Source: JAAGZL01 sp050291365
GTDB taxonomy: Bacteria > Pseudomonadota > Gammaproteobacteria > Chromatiales > Chromatiaceae
NCBI GenBank assembly: GCA_050291365.1
Contig: JBNKJS010000006.1
Span: forward strand, 49,006 to 113,005
Length of the DNA: 64,000 nt
Reading direction: 5' to 3'
Positions 26,181 to 33,563 of the stretch are shown here, one piece after another (within the stretch, counting starts at the first letter, position 1; each line of letters opens with the position of its first letter). The notes under the pieces were generated by a model. The model was given only the letters and a program-made list of their open reading frames with translations. It was not told where the DNA came from and made no database searches. A program made the position numbers and the translations under genes.

Positions 26181-26786
26181 ATGGCGAGAGACTATAAAAG
26201 CAGGGCCCATGCTCCACGCAGTCAACAGAGACAGCAGAAGCCTGGCTGGGTATGGTTTATTGCTGGCCTGCTGGTTGGTGTCTTTGTATCTGGGCTGATA
26301 TGGCTAAAGGTGACCCCATCCGGTCCTCTCTTTCCACAACAGGCCGGTTCTACCAAGCAGGAAAGAAACAAGCCGGCCGTAGTGGAAAAGGGGGAGGATA
26401 AACAGCCGGATACACCCAAACCCAGGTTTGATTTCTATACCATCCTCCCTGAGATGGAGGTAGTGGTTCCCGATCCGGTGGAGGAGCCGGAGAGCAGAAC
26501 GGTAGAAACAGCAGGGGAGCTAGAGCCTAGCACAAAGCCAACCGATACGGCTGCAGGCTATATGCTGCAGATGGGTTCATTCCGCAACTATGCAGATGCA
26601 GACCGCCTTAAGGCCAGCTTGGCGCTGGTTGGTATACAGGCAGAAATCCAGAGGGTAAGCATCAAGGGCGGTGACGTCTATCACCGTGTCCGCAGCGGAC
26701 CATATGATCGGGTGCAGGTTAATTCCCTACGGGCAAAGTTGAAGCAGAAAAAGATCAGTAGCCTGGTAATTAAATACAGAAAATAA
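26181..26786 (+). CDS. SPOR-domain protein, FtsN-like
   Basis: A bitopic inner membrane protein of 201 residues. There is a short basic cytoplasmic N-terminus, one membrane helix at about 22-42 (WVWFIAGLLVGVFVSGLIW), and a proline- and acid-rich linker. A C-terminal SPOR domain (about 125-200; YMLQMGSFRNYADADRLKASLALVGIQA) binds denuded glycan strands at the division septum. This arrangement is that of FtsN, which activates septal peptidoglycan synthesis, and the gene lies after argS as FtsN-like genes do in Pseudomonas. The essential FtsN cytoplasmic motif is not obvious, so FtsN identity is likely but unproved. Confidence 0.85.
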   Translation: MARDYKSRAHAPRSQQRQQKPGWVWFIAGLLVGVFVSGLIWLKVTPSGPLFPQQAGSTKQERNKPAVVEKGEDKQPDTPKPRFDFYTILPEMEVVVPDPVEEPESRTVETAGELEPSTKPTDTAAGYMLQMGSFRNYADADRLKASLALVGIQAEIQRVSIKGGDVYHRVRSGPYDRVQVNSLRAKLKQKKISSLVIKYRK

Positions 26787-26818
26787 CCATTTGCGTCCTA
26801 ACAGCTAGTATTTTTGAT

Positions 26819-27043
26819 ATGGCATCGAGGATCCGTTTCTATCTTGATATCTCTAAGGATGAGTATCTGCGTAGTTATCGAGGCAGTGCTCACTCTGTTT
26901 TGGTGCAGGCTGAAGATGGTCGTACTGTGCGCTTTCCAGCAGTTAATCTACGACAGTTTGTAACCGCGGACGGTATTTGTGGCAGATTTGAGATGTCGCT
27001 GGATGAGAATAATAGTCTGATAGAAATTCGTAGGCTGGATTAA
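26819..27043 (+). CDS. DUF2835 family small protein
   Basis: This 74-residue soluble protein has the layout of DUF2835: ISKDEYLRSYRGSAHSVLVQAEDGRTVRFPAVNLRQFVT, then DGICGRFEMSLDENNSLIEIRRL. The family is small, widespread in gammaproteobacteria and of unknown function; its size and beta-rich look suggest a PilZ-like or nucleic-acid-binding barrel, but this is a guess. It follows the SPOR gene by 32 bases and is closed by a strong terminator. Confidence 0.82.
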   Translation: MASRIRFYLDISKDEYLRSYRGSAHSVLVQAEDGRTVRFPAVNLRQFVTADGICGRFEMSLDENNSLIEIRRLD

Positions 27044-27055
27044 TTCTAGGCAATA

Positions 27056-27079
27056 AAAAGGAGGCTTGCGCCTCCTTTT
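27056..27079 (+). terminator. bidirectional rho-independent terminator
   Basis: AAAAGGAGGC-TTGC-GCCTCCTTTT forms a perfect 10-bp stem with a 4-base loop. The A-run and T-run on either side let it work for both the DUF2835 gene and the convergent PEP-CTERM gene. Confidence 0.9.
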
Positions 27080-27102
27080 AACAAACAGGGATGTTTTAAT
27101 AT

Positions 27103-27618
27103 TTATGCGGCACTGCGTCGTCCAAAACCGATGAACGCAACCAGTGCTGATCCGAATAGCCAGAAGGCTGCTGGTACAGGAACCGCGGTTGTAAAGATTG
27201 TAAAATCATAAGATGTTGGAAGAGGTGGTACAAAACCAGTGGCATCTAAAACTGTGCCCGTAACGGTCAAAGTCAAGGGGCTGTTTGCAAGAAGAAGAGT
27301 GGATGTGAACAGGGAGGTGCCGAGAAATGTTCCTGAGGAGTCTGTAAGATTCCAAACTTCGCCTGTACTCCAGGTAAAGGTTAAATCTGTAAATGTTCTA
27401 CTGCCTGTAGTGAAGCTAATATCAGTTATTGCACCCAAATCCTCTAACACAGTGAAATTAAATGTGTCGTTGATGGTAGCACCATTTCCAATTAACACGT
27501 TACCGTCTGTAAATGTACCGCCATCTGTCAATGTTGCGTTTACAACTTTCGCGTTGGCTACAGAAACGGCCAGAACAGTTAGCAAAACTGCCGATGTAAT
27601 CCACTTTATAATCTTCAT
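27103..27618 (-). CDS. PEP-CTERM/VPLPA-type exosortase substrate protein
   Basis: The 171-residue protein has a signal peptide (MKIIKWITSAVLLTVLAVSVANA), then a threonine-rich beta-type extracellular region. Its C-terminus VPVPAAFWLFGSALVAFIGFGRRSAA has the tripartite sorting form: a VPxPA motif, a hydrophobic helix and an Arg cluster. Such proteins are processed by an exosortase and exported to the surface or extracellular matrix. There is no catalytic domain; the passenger has no recognised fold. No exosortase or PEP-CTERM operon lies nearby, so the enzyme must be elsewhere. Confidence 0.88.
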   Translation of the reverse strand: MKIIKWITSAVLLTVLAVSVANAKVVNATLTDGGTFTDGNVLIGNGATINDTFNFTVLEDLGAITDISFTTGSRTFTDLTFTWSTGEVWNLTDSSGTFLGTSLFTSTLLLANSPLTLTVTGTVLDATGFVPPLPTSYDFTIFTTAVPVPAAFWLFGSALVAFIGFGRRSAA

Positions 27619-28123
27619 GTTAATTAATCCCTAAAACGGTTATTTCGTTTGTTTTTACAAGTTATAGCCAGACCGATAATTGTTTCTTTATTGCTCATGG
27701 CTGGTAAATTAGTAACACACCTGTGCGCAGTGCGCTGCGCACCATCCTTCCCGGATTTAATCACAATAACTCCTTGTTGGCAAGGGGTTATTTCCCTCTT
27801 GGGCGCCTCTGTATTTATTTGGTTTTACTGCATGAGGCCGATGATCCCCTAAGCTGTCCGACTTATACAGCTCAGCTTGAGCCTAGGTATATCTGTAACG
27901 CGTAACTCTGGAGTTACTATATTTTGGTGATCCCATGCCGAAACCGATGCTAAAGTTCACTTTGCAGTTATTACGCCTTCATTTAAGGGTATTTGCACAC
28001 ATTCTACCCATTTCCAAGGGTGAATCTTATGAAGTATACCTGCACCTTGCAGAGTAAACTCACATCCACGTTACTTAGAGAGATAACTGGTTAAGGTAGA
28101 TAACTATATTATTGATACCCCTG
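27619..28123. other. gene-free region with three hairpins
   Basis: About 500 bases between the PEP-CTERM gene start and the end of the zinc-ribbon gene, with no credible gene. Three inverted repeats stand out: GTGCGCAG/CTGCGCAC (27723-27742), AATAACTCCTTG/CAAGGGGTTATT (27765-27792, one G-U pair), and GTAACTC/GAGTTAC (27902-27917). The region must hold the PEP-CTERM gene promoter, but I cannot place it. Confidence 0.5.
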
Positions 28124-29008
28124 TTAAGGCTTTTTCAGATGCATGCGGTATATTTTCCAGTCGCCACTCTCCTTGGCCAATATAAATTCAATCCAGGCTG
28201 CCTTCTGGTTGTTGAAAAGGAGATATCCTGTTATGCCACCTTCACTCTCTTTTTGGACAAATTGGTCGCTGCTAAACGATGTATGCTGGGTGAGTATTGG
28301 ATAGTTCGCGACAAATTTTTGGAATGCAGGCAGTGAGGTATTGGCGCGGAACTCCTCAGAAGTAGACCGATATGCAGATTCAATCTCTTTGTTGCGTAGG
28401 GCGGCCAGGTGCTCACTAACCGGTGCCACTAAGACAGAGGTTATCTTGATGCCATGTATCTTCCAGTCATCGTCGCCCTTAGTCATCAGGAATTCAATGC
28501 GCGAAAACCTCTCTCCATCAATAAGTAGATGGCCTGTGACTTTTCCCTCACTCCCCTCGAAGCCGCGCTGCTCCATGCTGAAAGCGGAGTTTTTATTCAA
28601 TATCGGATAGGCGGCAACAAATTTTTTAAAGGCCGGTAAAGGGGTGTTTTCTCGAAAATCTTTTGAGGTTTGCAGGTAGGCAGATTCGACGTCTCCACCG
28701 CGCAAAGCATCTAGATGAGCTTCAACCGGATCCATCAGTCCGGAGGTGGTAATAGTTGCCAGGGCTATAACCCCCACAATAAAAAGGAAGGCCCATGTCA
28801 CAGCCTTCTTCCATGTGGGCTTTTCTGCTGAGGTAGGTGCGGGTGTTGCGGTCCCTGTCCCTATCGATAGATGCCCATTCGTCATAGATTGCTCATGCTG
28901 GGGCGGTGTTTGGGGCTGTTCTGCAGCTTGATCGCCAATCCTGTTTCCGCAGTCGGTGCAGAATTGTGCATTGTCTGGTAATTCGGTTCCACATGCTGAA
29001 CAGAACAT
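28124..29008 (-). CDS. zinc-ribbon membrane protein with two tandem extracytoplasmic repeats
   Basis: The start is set at 29008 so that the protein begins MFCSACG; a longer frame adds nine residues that do not fit. An N-terminal zinc ribbon (Cys3, Cys6, Cys17, Cys20) is followed by a polar linker, a membrane helix (TWAFLFIVGVIALATITTSG, about 75-95) and two similar ~100-residue repeats. Each repeat shows the pattern HLxALRxxxxxSAY..TSxxFRxNTxLPAFxKFVAxYPIL and ends in DWKI. They resemble the DUF4864 family. The ribbon is cytosolic and the repeats probably periplasmic. The role is unknown, possibly a sensor or envelope stress protein. Confidence 0.8.
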   Translation of the reverse strand: MFCSACGTELPDNAQFCTDCGNRIGDQAAEQPQTPPQHEQSMTNGHLSIGTGTATPAPTSAEKPTWKKAVTWAFLFIVGVIALATITTSGLMDPVEAHLDALRGGDVESAYLQTSKDFRENTPLPAFKKFVAAYPILNKNSAFSMEQRGFEGSEGKVTGHLLIDGERFSRIEFLMTKGDDDWKIHGIKITSVLVAPVSEHLAALRNKEIESAYRSTSEEFRANTSLPAFQKFVANYPILTQHTSFSSDQFVQKESEGGITGYLLFNNQKAAWIEFILAKESGDWKIYRMHLKKP

Positions 29009-29130
29009 AATATTTACCTCATCAAGTAGGGACATGGGACTATTATTGTTATAACCTCAATACATAATATACTCACTTAACAAACGGTTGTCTTGAGCAT
29101 TTGGGGCTTAAATTCACATGTTATTCCAAT

Positions 29131-29161
29131 CAAGTTAAATCTGCTTGGTTGATCTAACTTG
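29131..29161. promoter_or_regulatory. inverted repeat in divergent intergenic region
   Basis: CAAGTTAAATC (29131-29141) pairs with GATCTAACTTG (29151-29161) at ten of eleven positions, with a 9-base spacer. It lies 26 bases before the small membrane protein start and may be an operator or a leader hairpin. Confidence 0.35.
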
Positions 29162-29186
29162 AATTTTGAGATTGGGGTTAAAAATA

Positions 29187-29612
29187 ATGAATAAGTTACT
29201 AGAGATACTCTCCAAATTGGGGATTTTAAAATATGGTGGCACCGCCGGTACATATCGGAACGAGGCCGCGCCAAGCGAGTTTGAATACATGAATAAGAAC
29301 CGTAAAGAGAGAGATAAAATTGCAGGTTCTGAACAAAAAATTCCAGATAACAGCAAGGGAAATGTGGCGGAGAGTGACACGCCTTTATGGGCGATAATTG
29401 CCACTTGGGTCTTGGGTACTCTGTTTTGGGTCCTTGCACTAGGCGCTTTTGCCGAAGGAAAGAGCCTCATCGGTTTCTGGATGGTGTTGGCCGGGCTGGT
29501 GACAGTGCATCACACCAATAAGCTATTGGCCTTGGTTGGTATAGAGCTGACACTGCTATGGAGGGTTATAGTTGTAGTGGTCTGTCTACTAGTTTTAATA
29601 GTTACAATTTAG
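29187..29612 (+). CDS. small membrane protein, function unknown
   Basis: The 141-residue frame from the ATG at 29187 (MNKLLEILSKLGILKYGGTAGTYRNEAAPSEFEYM) is preferred over an in-frame TTG upstream. It has a charged, soluble first half, then hydrophobic stretches around 72-92 (LWAIIATWVLGTLFWVLALGAF), 97-110 (GFWMVLAGLVTV) and 123-141 (LLWRVIVVVVCLLVLIVTI). No family is recognised. It is divergent from the zinc-ribbon gene and convergent with feoC, whose stop is only about 17 bases away. Confidence 0.55.
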   Translation: MNKLLEILSKLGILKYGGTAGTYRNEAAPSEFEYMNKNRKERDKIAGSEQKIPDNSKGNVAESDTPLWAIIATWVLGTLFWVLALGAFAEGKSLIGFWMVLAGLVTVHHTNKLLALVGIELTLLWRVIVVVVCLLVLIVTI

Positions 29613-29628
29613 AGGTTAACTCTACCTG

Positions 29629-29907
29629 TTATTTTTTATCGCGGCCTTCTGATCTGATTGGGGTGTTCTTGAAGGAACCGTCTGTAGTGCCGACCCACTG
29701 ATAGATCTCGCCATCTTTTAAATCGCATTTGTTGCAACTGCTGCCGCATGATGTGCCTGCGATATGTTTACTGACGCGGCCTTTGCGTATCCACTGTTCC
29801 AGCATGCCGCGCATGGCGTCGGGGTCGGTGTCAAAATGGACCGATAGGTCTGAGAGGGTGGCGCTACCTCTTTGTGATAGATACTGTTTGATGTCAGAAA
29901 GGATCAT
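29629..29907 (-). CDS. feoC: FeoC-like winged-helix protein
   Basis: FeoC is the small third partner of the ferrous iron transporter and may protect FeoB from FtsH or sense oxygen through an iron-sulfur cluster. It has 92 residues: an N-terminal winged helix (MILSDIKQYLSQRGSATLSDLSVHFDTDPDAMRGMLEQWIRKG), then a cysteine cluster Cys54, Cys58, Cys61 in TSCGSSCNKC. It starts eight bases after the feoB stop. The presence of the Cys set makes cluster binding plausible. Confidence 0.88.
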   Translation of the reverse strand: MILSDIKQYLSQRGSATLSDLSVHFDTDPDAMRGMLEQWIRKGRVSKHIAGTSCGSSCNKCDLKDGEIYQWVGTTDGSFKNTPIRSEGRDKK

Positions 29908-29915
29908 ATCTTGTC

Positions 29916-32216
29916 TTAGCTATGCTCCACGGTGGTTGCCACACCTCTCTTTCCCCAGCTATATAGGCTGACAATAACGATAAGGGTCAGTATGCCCAAT
30001 CCTAGGATCCAGCCAGCTGAGCTTTGGGGGTGACGGGCGAAGGTGGCGGTTTGATAGAAGATGGTGGATATGGTGTAGGCTACGCCTGTGGTCCAAAAGG
30101 CTACAAATGTTGCCCAGGCCCCGCCGGTCTCGCGGGAGATCGCGCCTATGGTTGCAGCACATGGAAAGTAGAGCAGGATGAACAGGAGATAGGCGAAGGC
30201 GCCGGCCCGACCATCGAAGCGTGATGCCATGGCGCCAAAGATGCCGCTGCTTACCTCTTGTGATTCTGCCGCTGCCTGCTTGTCGCTTATGTTCCCCACA
30301 TCCAGTCCCAGCGGATCAAAAATAAGGTCAGAAATGCCAGCCAGATTCTCCGGGATAGTGGCAAATGCATGCTGTATGGTCGGCCAGAATTCAAACGCAG
30401 TTTTATCTAAACTGTCACCTGCCTCCTCTGCGGCAATCTGGGTGTAGATTGAATCCAGGGTGCCCACCACCGCCTCTTTCGCCAGTACGCCGGTAAAGAT
30501 ACCTACGGTGGCGGCCCAGTTATTCTGCTCAATCCCCATAGGGGCAAACACCGGGGTTATGGCTTGACCAATGTTGCTGAGAACCGATTTATCACTCTCC
30601 TGGTTGCCGAAAGAACCGTCTGTACCGATTGAGTTCATTACATTGAGCGCCAGGACCATTACTATGATCACCTTGCCAGCGCCACGGATGAACAGCTTGA
30701 CGCGATCCCAGGTGCGCAGGGTCACGCCTTTGAGTGTAGGGAGGTGATAGGGAGGGAGCTCCATCATAAAATCGGTACTGGTGCCGGAGAGCAGGGTGTT
30801 ACGCATAATCAACCCGGTGAGGATTGCAACGATGATGCCGATCAGGTAGAGAAGGAAGATCAGATTCTGCCCGTTTTCTGGGAAGAAGGCAGCGGCGAAC
30901 AGGGCATACACCGGAAGACGGGCACCGCATGACATAAAGGGATTCATCAGAATGGTGAGTTTGCGCTCACGCTGGTTTTCCAGGGTGCGCGTGGCCATTA
31001 CTGCTGGGACGTTGCAACCAAAGCCCACGATCATCGGAACAAAGGCCTTTCCCGGTAGGCCGATAGTGCGCATAAAACGGTCCATGACAAATGCTGCCCG
31101 TGCCATATAGCCGGTATCCTCCAGCACGGAGAGGAACAGATAGAGACATGTAATGATAGGGATAAAGGTGGCAACCACCTGTACTCCGCCTCCTGCTCCG
31201 TCTGCGATGATTACCCTTAGCAGTTCAGGTATCTGGATAGAGCTCATCAACTCACCCAGCCCATCCACAAATATTGCGCCAGCGGCTATATCGAAGAAGT
31301 CGATAAAGCCCCCGCCTATATTGATGGTGAACATGAACATTAGGTACATGACGGCCATAAAAATGGGGATACCTACAAAGCGGTTCAGCACCAGCTTGTC
31401 TATCTTGTCGGAGAATGTGCGTCCGATTTTGCCGCGTTCATGGGTGACCTGCTGAGCCAGGGCGTGGGCGTGGCTATAACGGGCATCTGCAATGTGAATA
31501 TCTGCCTCTTCACCAGCGCGATCCAGGATAATCTTTTGCCACTCATCTATTTTAGTTTTCGTGTCCTGGTGGGCCAGGGAGATGGCATGAGTATCCCCCT
31601 CCAGCAGCTTTAGAGCCAGCCAACGCGCACTGGTTGCGGTGCCTTGATTCTTAAACTCTGGGATCAGGTCGGTTATAGCCTGCTCTACGGTGTCTTCATG
31701 GGTGACCTGAAAATAGTGCTGCTTTTTAGCATGGGCCACTTGTTGGATCTGCATTTTAAGCTCATTCAGACCTTCGCCGGTGACCGCAACGACAGGAACA
31801 ACTGGGCAGCCAAGCTGTTCACTCAGACGCTCTGGATCTAGTTCGATTCCCTGCTTACGTGCGATATCCATCATGTTGAGGGCGACTACCATTGGAATGC
31901 CCATCTCGCGCATTTGTACGGTGAAGTAGAGATTTCGCTCCAAATTGGCCGCATCTATGATGTTTACAATCAGGGCTGCCTCGCCCGAAAGAAGGTAGTC
32001 TCGAGTAATCTGTTCGTCGATGGATGAGGCGTCGAGGGAGTAGATGCCAGGCAGATCCACAATGGTTACCTCTTCGTCTCCCAGCTGGAAACTACCCTCT
32101 TTGCGATCCACAGTGACGCCTGGCCAGTTGCCTGTCTTTTGGCGTATGCCGGTAAACTGGTTGAAAAGGGCGGACTTACCACAGTTGGGATTGCCGCCGA
32201 GTGCAATCGTTAGCAC
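29916..32216 (-). CDS. feoB: ferrous iron transporter B
   Basis: FeoB is an inner-membrane Fe2+ permease with an N-terminal G-domain. I place the start at the GTG at 32216 (GGAGAG six bases upstream), giving LTIALGGNPNCGKSALFNQFTG; an upstream TTG start is possible but adds unconserved residues. G1 is GNPNCGKS, followed by TGNWPGVTVDRKEG, G3 VDLPGIYSL and the G4 ALNMMD. The transport half has the FeoB-typical PMIVGFGCNVPAVMATRTL and FMSCGARLPVYALF segments. It has 766 residues, about the usual length. It is preceded by feoA and followed by feoC. Confidence 0.95.
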   Translation of the reverse strand: MLTIALGGNPNCGKSALFNQFTGIRQKTGNWPGVTVDRKEGSFQLGDEEVTIVDLPGIYSLDASSIDEQITRDYLLSGEAALIVNIIDAANLERNLYFTVQMREMGIPMVVALNMMDIARKQGIELDPERLSEQLGCPVVPVVAVTGEGLNELKMQIQQVAHAKKQHYFQVTHEDTVEQAITDLIPEFKNQGTATSARWLALKLLEGDTHAISLAHQDTKTKIDEWQKIILDRAGEEADIHIADARYSHAHALAQQVTHERGKIGRTFSDKIDKLVLNRFVGIPIFMAVMYLMFMFTINIGGGFIDFFDIAAGAIFVDGLGELMSSIQIPELLRVIIADGAGGGVQVVATFIPIITCLYLFLSVLEDTGYMARAAFVMDRFMRTIGLPGKAFVPMIVGFGCNVPAVMATRTLENQRERKLTILMNPFMSCGARLPVYALFAAAFFPENGQNLIFLLYLIGIIVAILTGLIMRNTLLSGTSTDFMMELPPYHLPTLKGVTLRTWDRVKLFIRGAGKVIIVMVLALNVMNSIGTDGSFGNQESDKSVLSNIGQAITPVFAPMGIEQNNWAATVGIFTGVLAKEAVVGTLDSIYTQIAAEEAGDSLDKTAFEFWPTIQHAFATIPENLAGISDLIFDPLGLDVGNISDKQAAAESQEVSSGIFGAMASRFDGRAGAFAYLLFILLYFPCAATIGAISRETGGAWATFVAFWTTGVAYTISTIFYQTATFARHPQSSAGWILGLGILTLIVIVSLYSWGKRGVATTVEHS

Positions 32217-32268
32217 TTGAGTCTCTCCGTACCGGAATATAGCCGGTGAAATAAACAAGTATCGAAAA

Positions 32269-32538
32269 TCACGTTTTCAATGGGCCTATCAGCTCTATGT
32301 GCAATTTATCAGTGACTCCGTCCCCTAGGGCGATGCGATTGCCGTCTACCGCTACAACCACACTTTTTCGGCGATGATGCAGTACAGATATCTCTGACCC
32401 TTTGCGGAGACCAAGACCAAGTAGCCGTCTGACTATGAAGCGGTTTGCTGAGATATCGGTTATCCTGGCCCGACTCCCTACGGCCAGTTGGTCTAAGGTG
32501 CCGACCTCAGTGGGGGATTTGTCCTGTTTAACTGCCAT
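32269..32538 (-). CDS. feoA: ferrous iron transport protein A
   Basis: FeoA is a small SH3-like cytosolic partner needed for FeoB transport. The 89 residues contain GTLDQLAVGSRARITDI, VRRLLGLGLRKGSEISVLHHRR and ALGDGVTDKLHIELIG, the classical FeoA pattern. It opens the feoABC series on the minus strand, 52 bases before feoB. The Fur-like box at 32556-32574 lies just upstream, as expected for iron-repressed genes. Confidence 0.93.
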   Translation of the reverse strand: MAVKQDKSPTEVGTLDQLAVGSRARITDISANRFIVRRLLGLGLRKGSEISVLHHRRKSVVVAVDGNRIALGDGVTDKLHIELIGPLKT

Positions 32539-32555
32539 GCAAAAAACCGCTAATT

Positions 32556-32574
32556 AAGAATGATTCACATTCGC
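32556..32574 (-). promoter_or_regulatory. Fur-like box before feoABC
   Basis: On the minus strand the sequence GCGAATGTGAATCATTCTT matches the 19-bp Fur consensus (GATAATGATAATCATTATC) at 13 positions and contains the palindrome GAATG-TGAAT-CATTC. It is 18 bases upstream of the feoA ATG, so Fur would repress under iron sufficiency. Confidence 0.6.
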
Positions 32575-32650
32575 AACAGTAGCAAATAGATATAGCCTTA
32601 GCAAACTATTTTTTGTGCCCGTAGAGAAAAACCTACGTAAAATTAGCGAA

Positions 32651-33364
32651 TTATGCCTGCTTGCGGCGCAACAGATCTACTCTGGAAGGCTTAAGAAAGT
32701 GGGCGCCATCTGCCGTCATATGTTGCATGAACGCCTGTTTGATTCTCTGGTAAAGGGCTTCATCAATCTTGTGGTCCGTATGGGTGACATTCAACATGCG
32801 CTGCTCAAAATGTTCGAAGTCACGGTAGTGGCCAGGAGAGTTGAAGAAGATCTGCCTCTCAAGATTTAATACTCCTTTATCAACCGCACGAGCAACTGCA
32901 CCAAAGGCGGCCTCTCTTACCCTCTTCTCATCGTTAAATAGGCTGAGGATCTCATTCAGATCCCCCTCGTATATAGGCTCAGATATATATGCCATGCCTC
33001 CAGGTTTTAGTACCCGGGCAATCTCAGTCATAGCCTGGTCCATCAGTTCCACGGGAACGTGATGGAGTGATTTAAGCATAATCACCACGTCTATGCTGGC
33101 ATCTGGTTGATCTATATTGGCTGCGCTGCCATACACGAATGTAACCTGTGGTAGATTATCAATAAGAAGATTCTTCTCATGTTGGATTTGGTCAACCTCG
33201 GTGGCAATAATTAATTTCGGCGAAAATTTCTCTGCCAGTTGCCGAGTCATCCAGGCACGACCACAACCTAGTTCAAGAACACGTGAATTTGTAAGGGACA
33301 GGGTTTGTTCCATTATTTCTAGCTCTGTCGCCTTTTGGTAATGGTTTGGATTGCTGATCTTCAT
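32651..33364 (-). CDS. class I SAM-dependent methyltransferase
   Basis: A Rossmann-fold methyltransferase of 237 residues. Motif I is VLELGCGRAWMTRQLAEKF, the acidic SAM contact is in IATEVDQIQHEKN, and a later VIMLKSLHHVPVELMDQAMTEIARVLKPGGMAYISEP stretch is typical of the Methyltransf_11 type. The substrate cannot be told from sequence; the fold is common in ubiquinone and small-molecule methylation. It is transcribed away from PPK2. A 12-bp direct repeat lies immediately upstream. Confidence 0.85.
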   Translation of the reverse strand: MKISNPNHYQKATELEIMEQTLSLTNSRVLELGCGRAWMTRQLAEKFSPKLIIATEVDQIQHEKNLLIDNLPQVTFVYGSAANIDQPDASIDVVIMLKSLHHVPVELMDQAMTEIARVLKPGGMAYISEPIYEGDLNEILSLFNDEKRVREAAFGAVARAVDKGVLNLERQIFFNSPGHYRDFEHFEQRMLNVTHTDHKIDEALYQRIKQAFMQHMTADGAHFLKPSRVDLLRRKQA

Positions 33365-33377
33365 TCTGTATATTTTT

Positions 33378-33411
33378 TGATTTGTGGTTATATATCTGCT
33401 GATTTGTGGTT
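33378..33411 (-). promoter_or_regulatory. 12-bp direct repeat, 22-bp period
   Basis: TGATTTGTGGTT occurs at 33378-33389 and again at 33400-33411, two helical turns apart, in the gap just before the methyltransferase gene. The spacing suggests a pair of sites for a protein that binds tandem repeats. Confidence 0.4.
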
Positions 33412-33563
33412 GAAACGTTTATCACCAATTGTGAATTAAGCTATTCTTATACACTAAGGGTGAAAGGGCAATGGGATCTGTTTCCATGCCCGAAAGCGCA
33501 TGCATTGAGCGGATTCATGGCTTAGTATGAAGCGTATGAGGCATAGTTACAGGAACAGATGAG

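Noticed and set aside
27723..27742. Hairpin GTGCGCAG/CTGCGCAC as a terminator
   Set aside because: There is no T-run on either side and no gene ends close by on the plus strand.
29166..29186. TTG start seven codons before the small membrane protein ATG
   Set aside because: The ATG at 29187 is a normal start; the TTG adds residues without a ribosome site.
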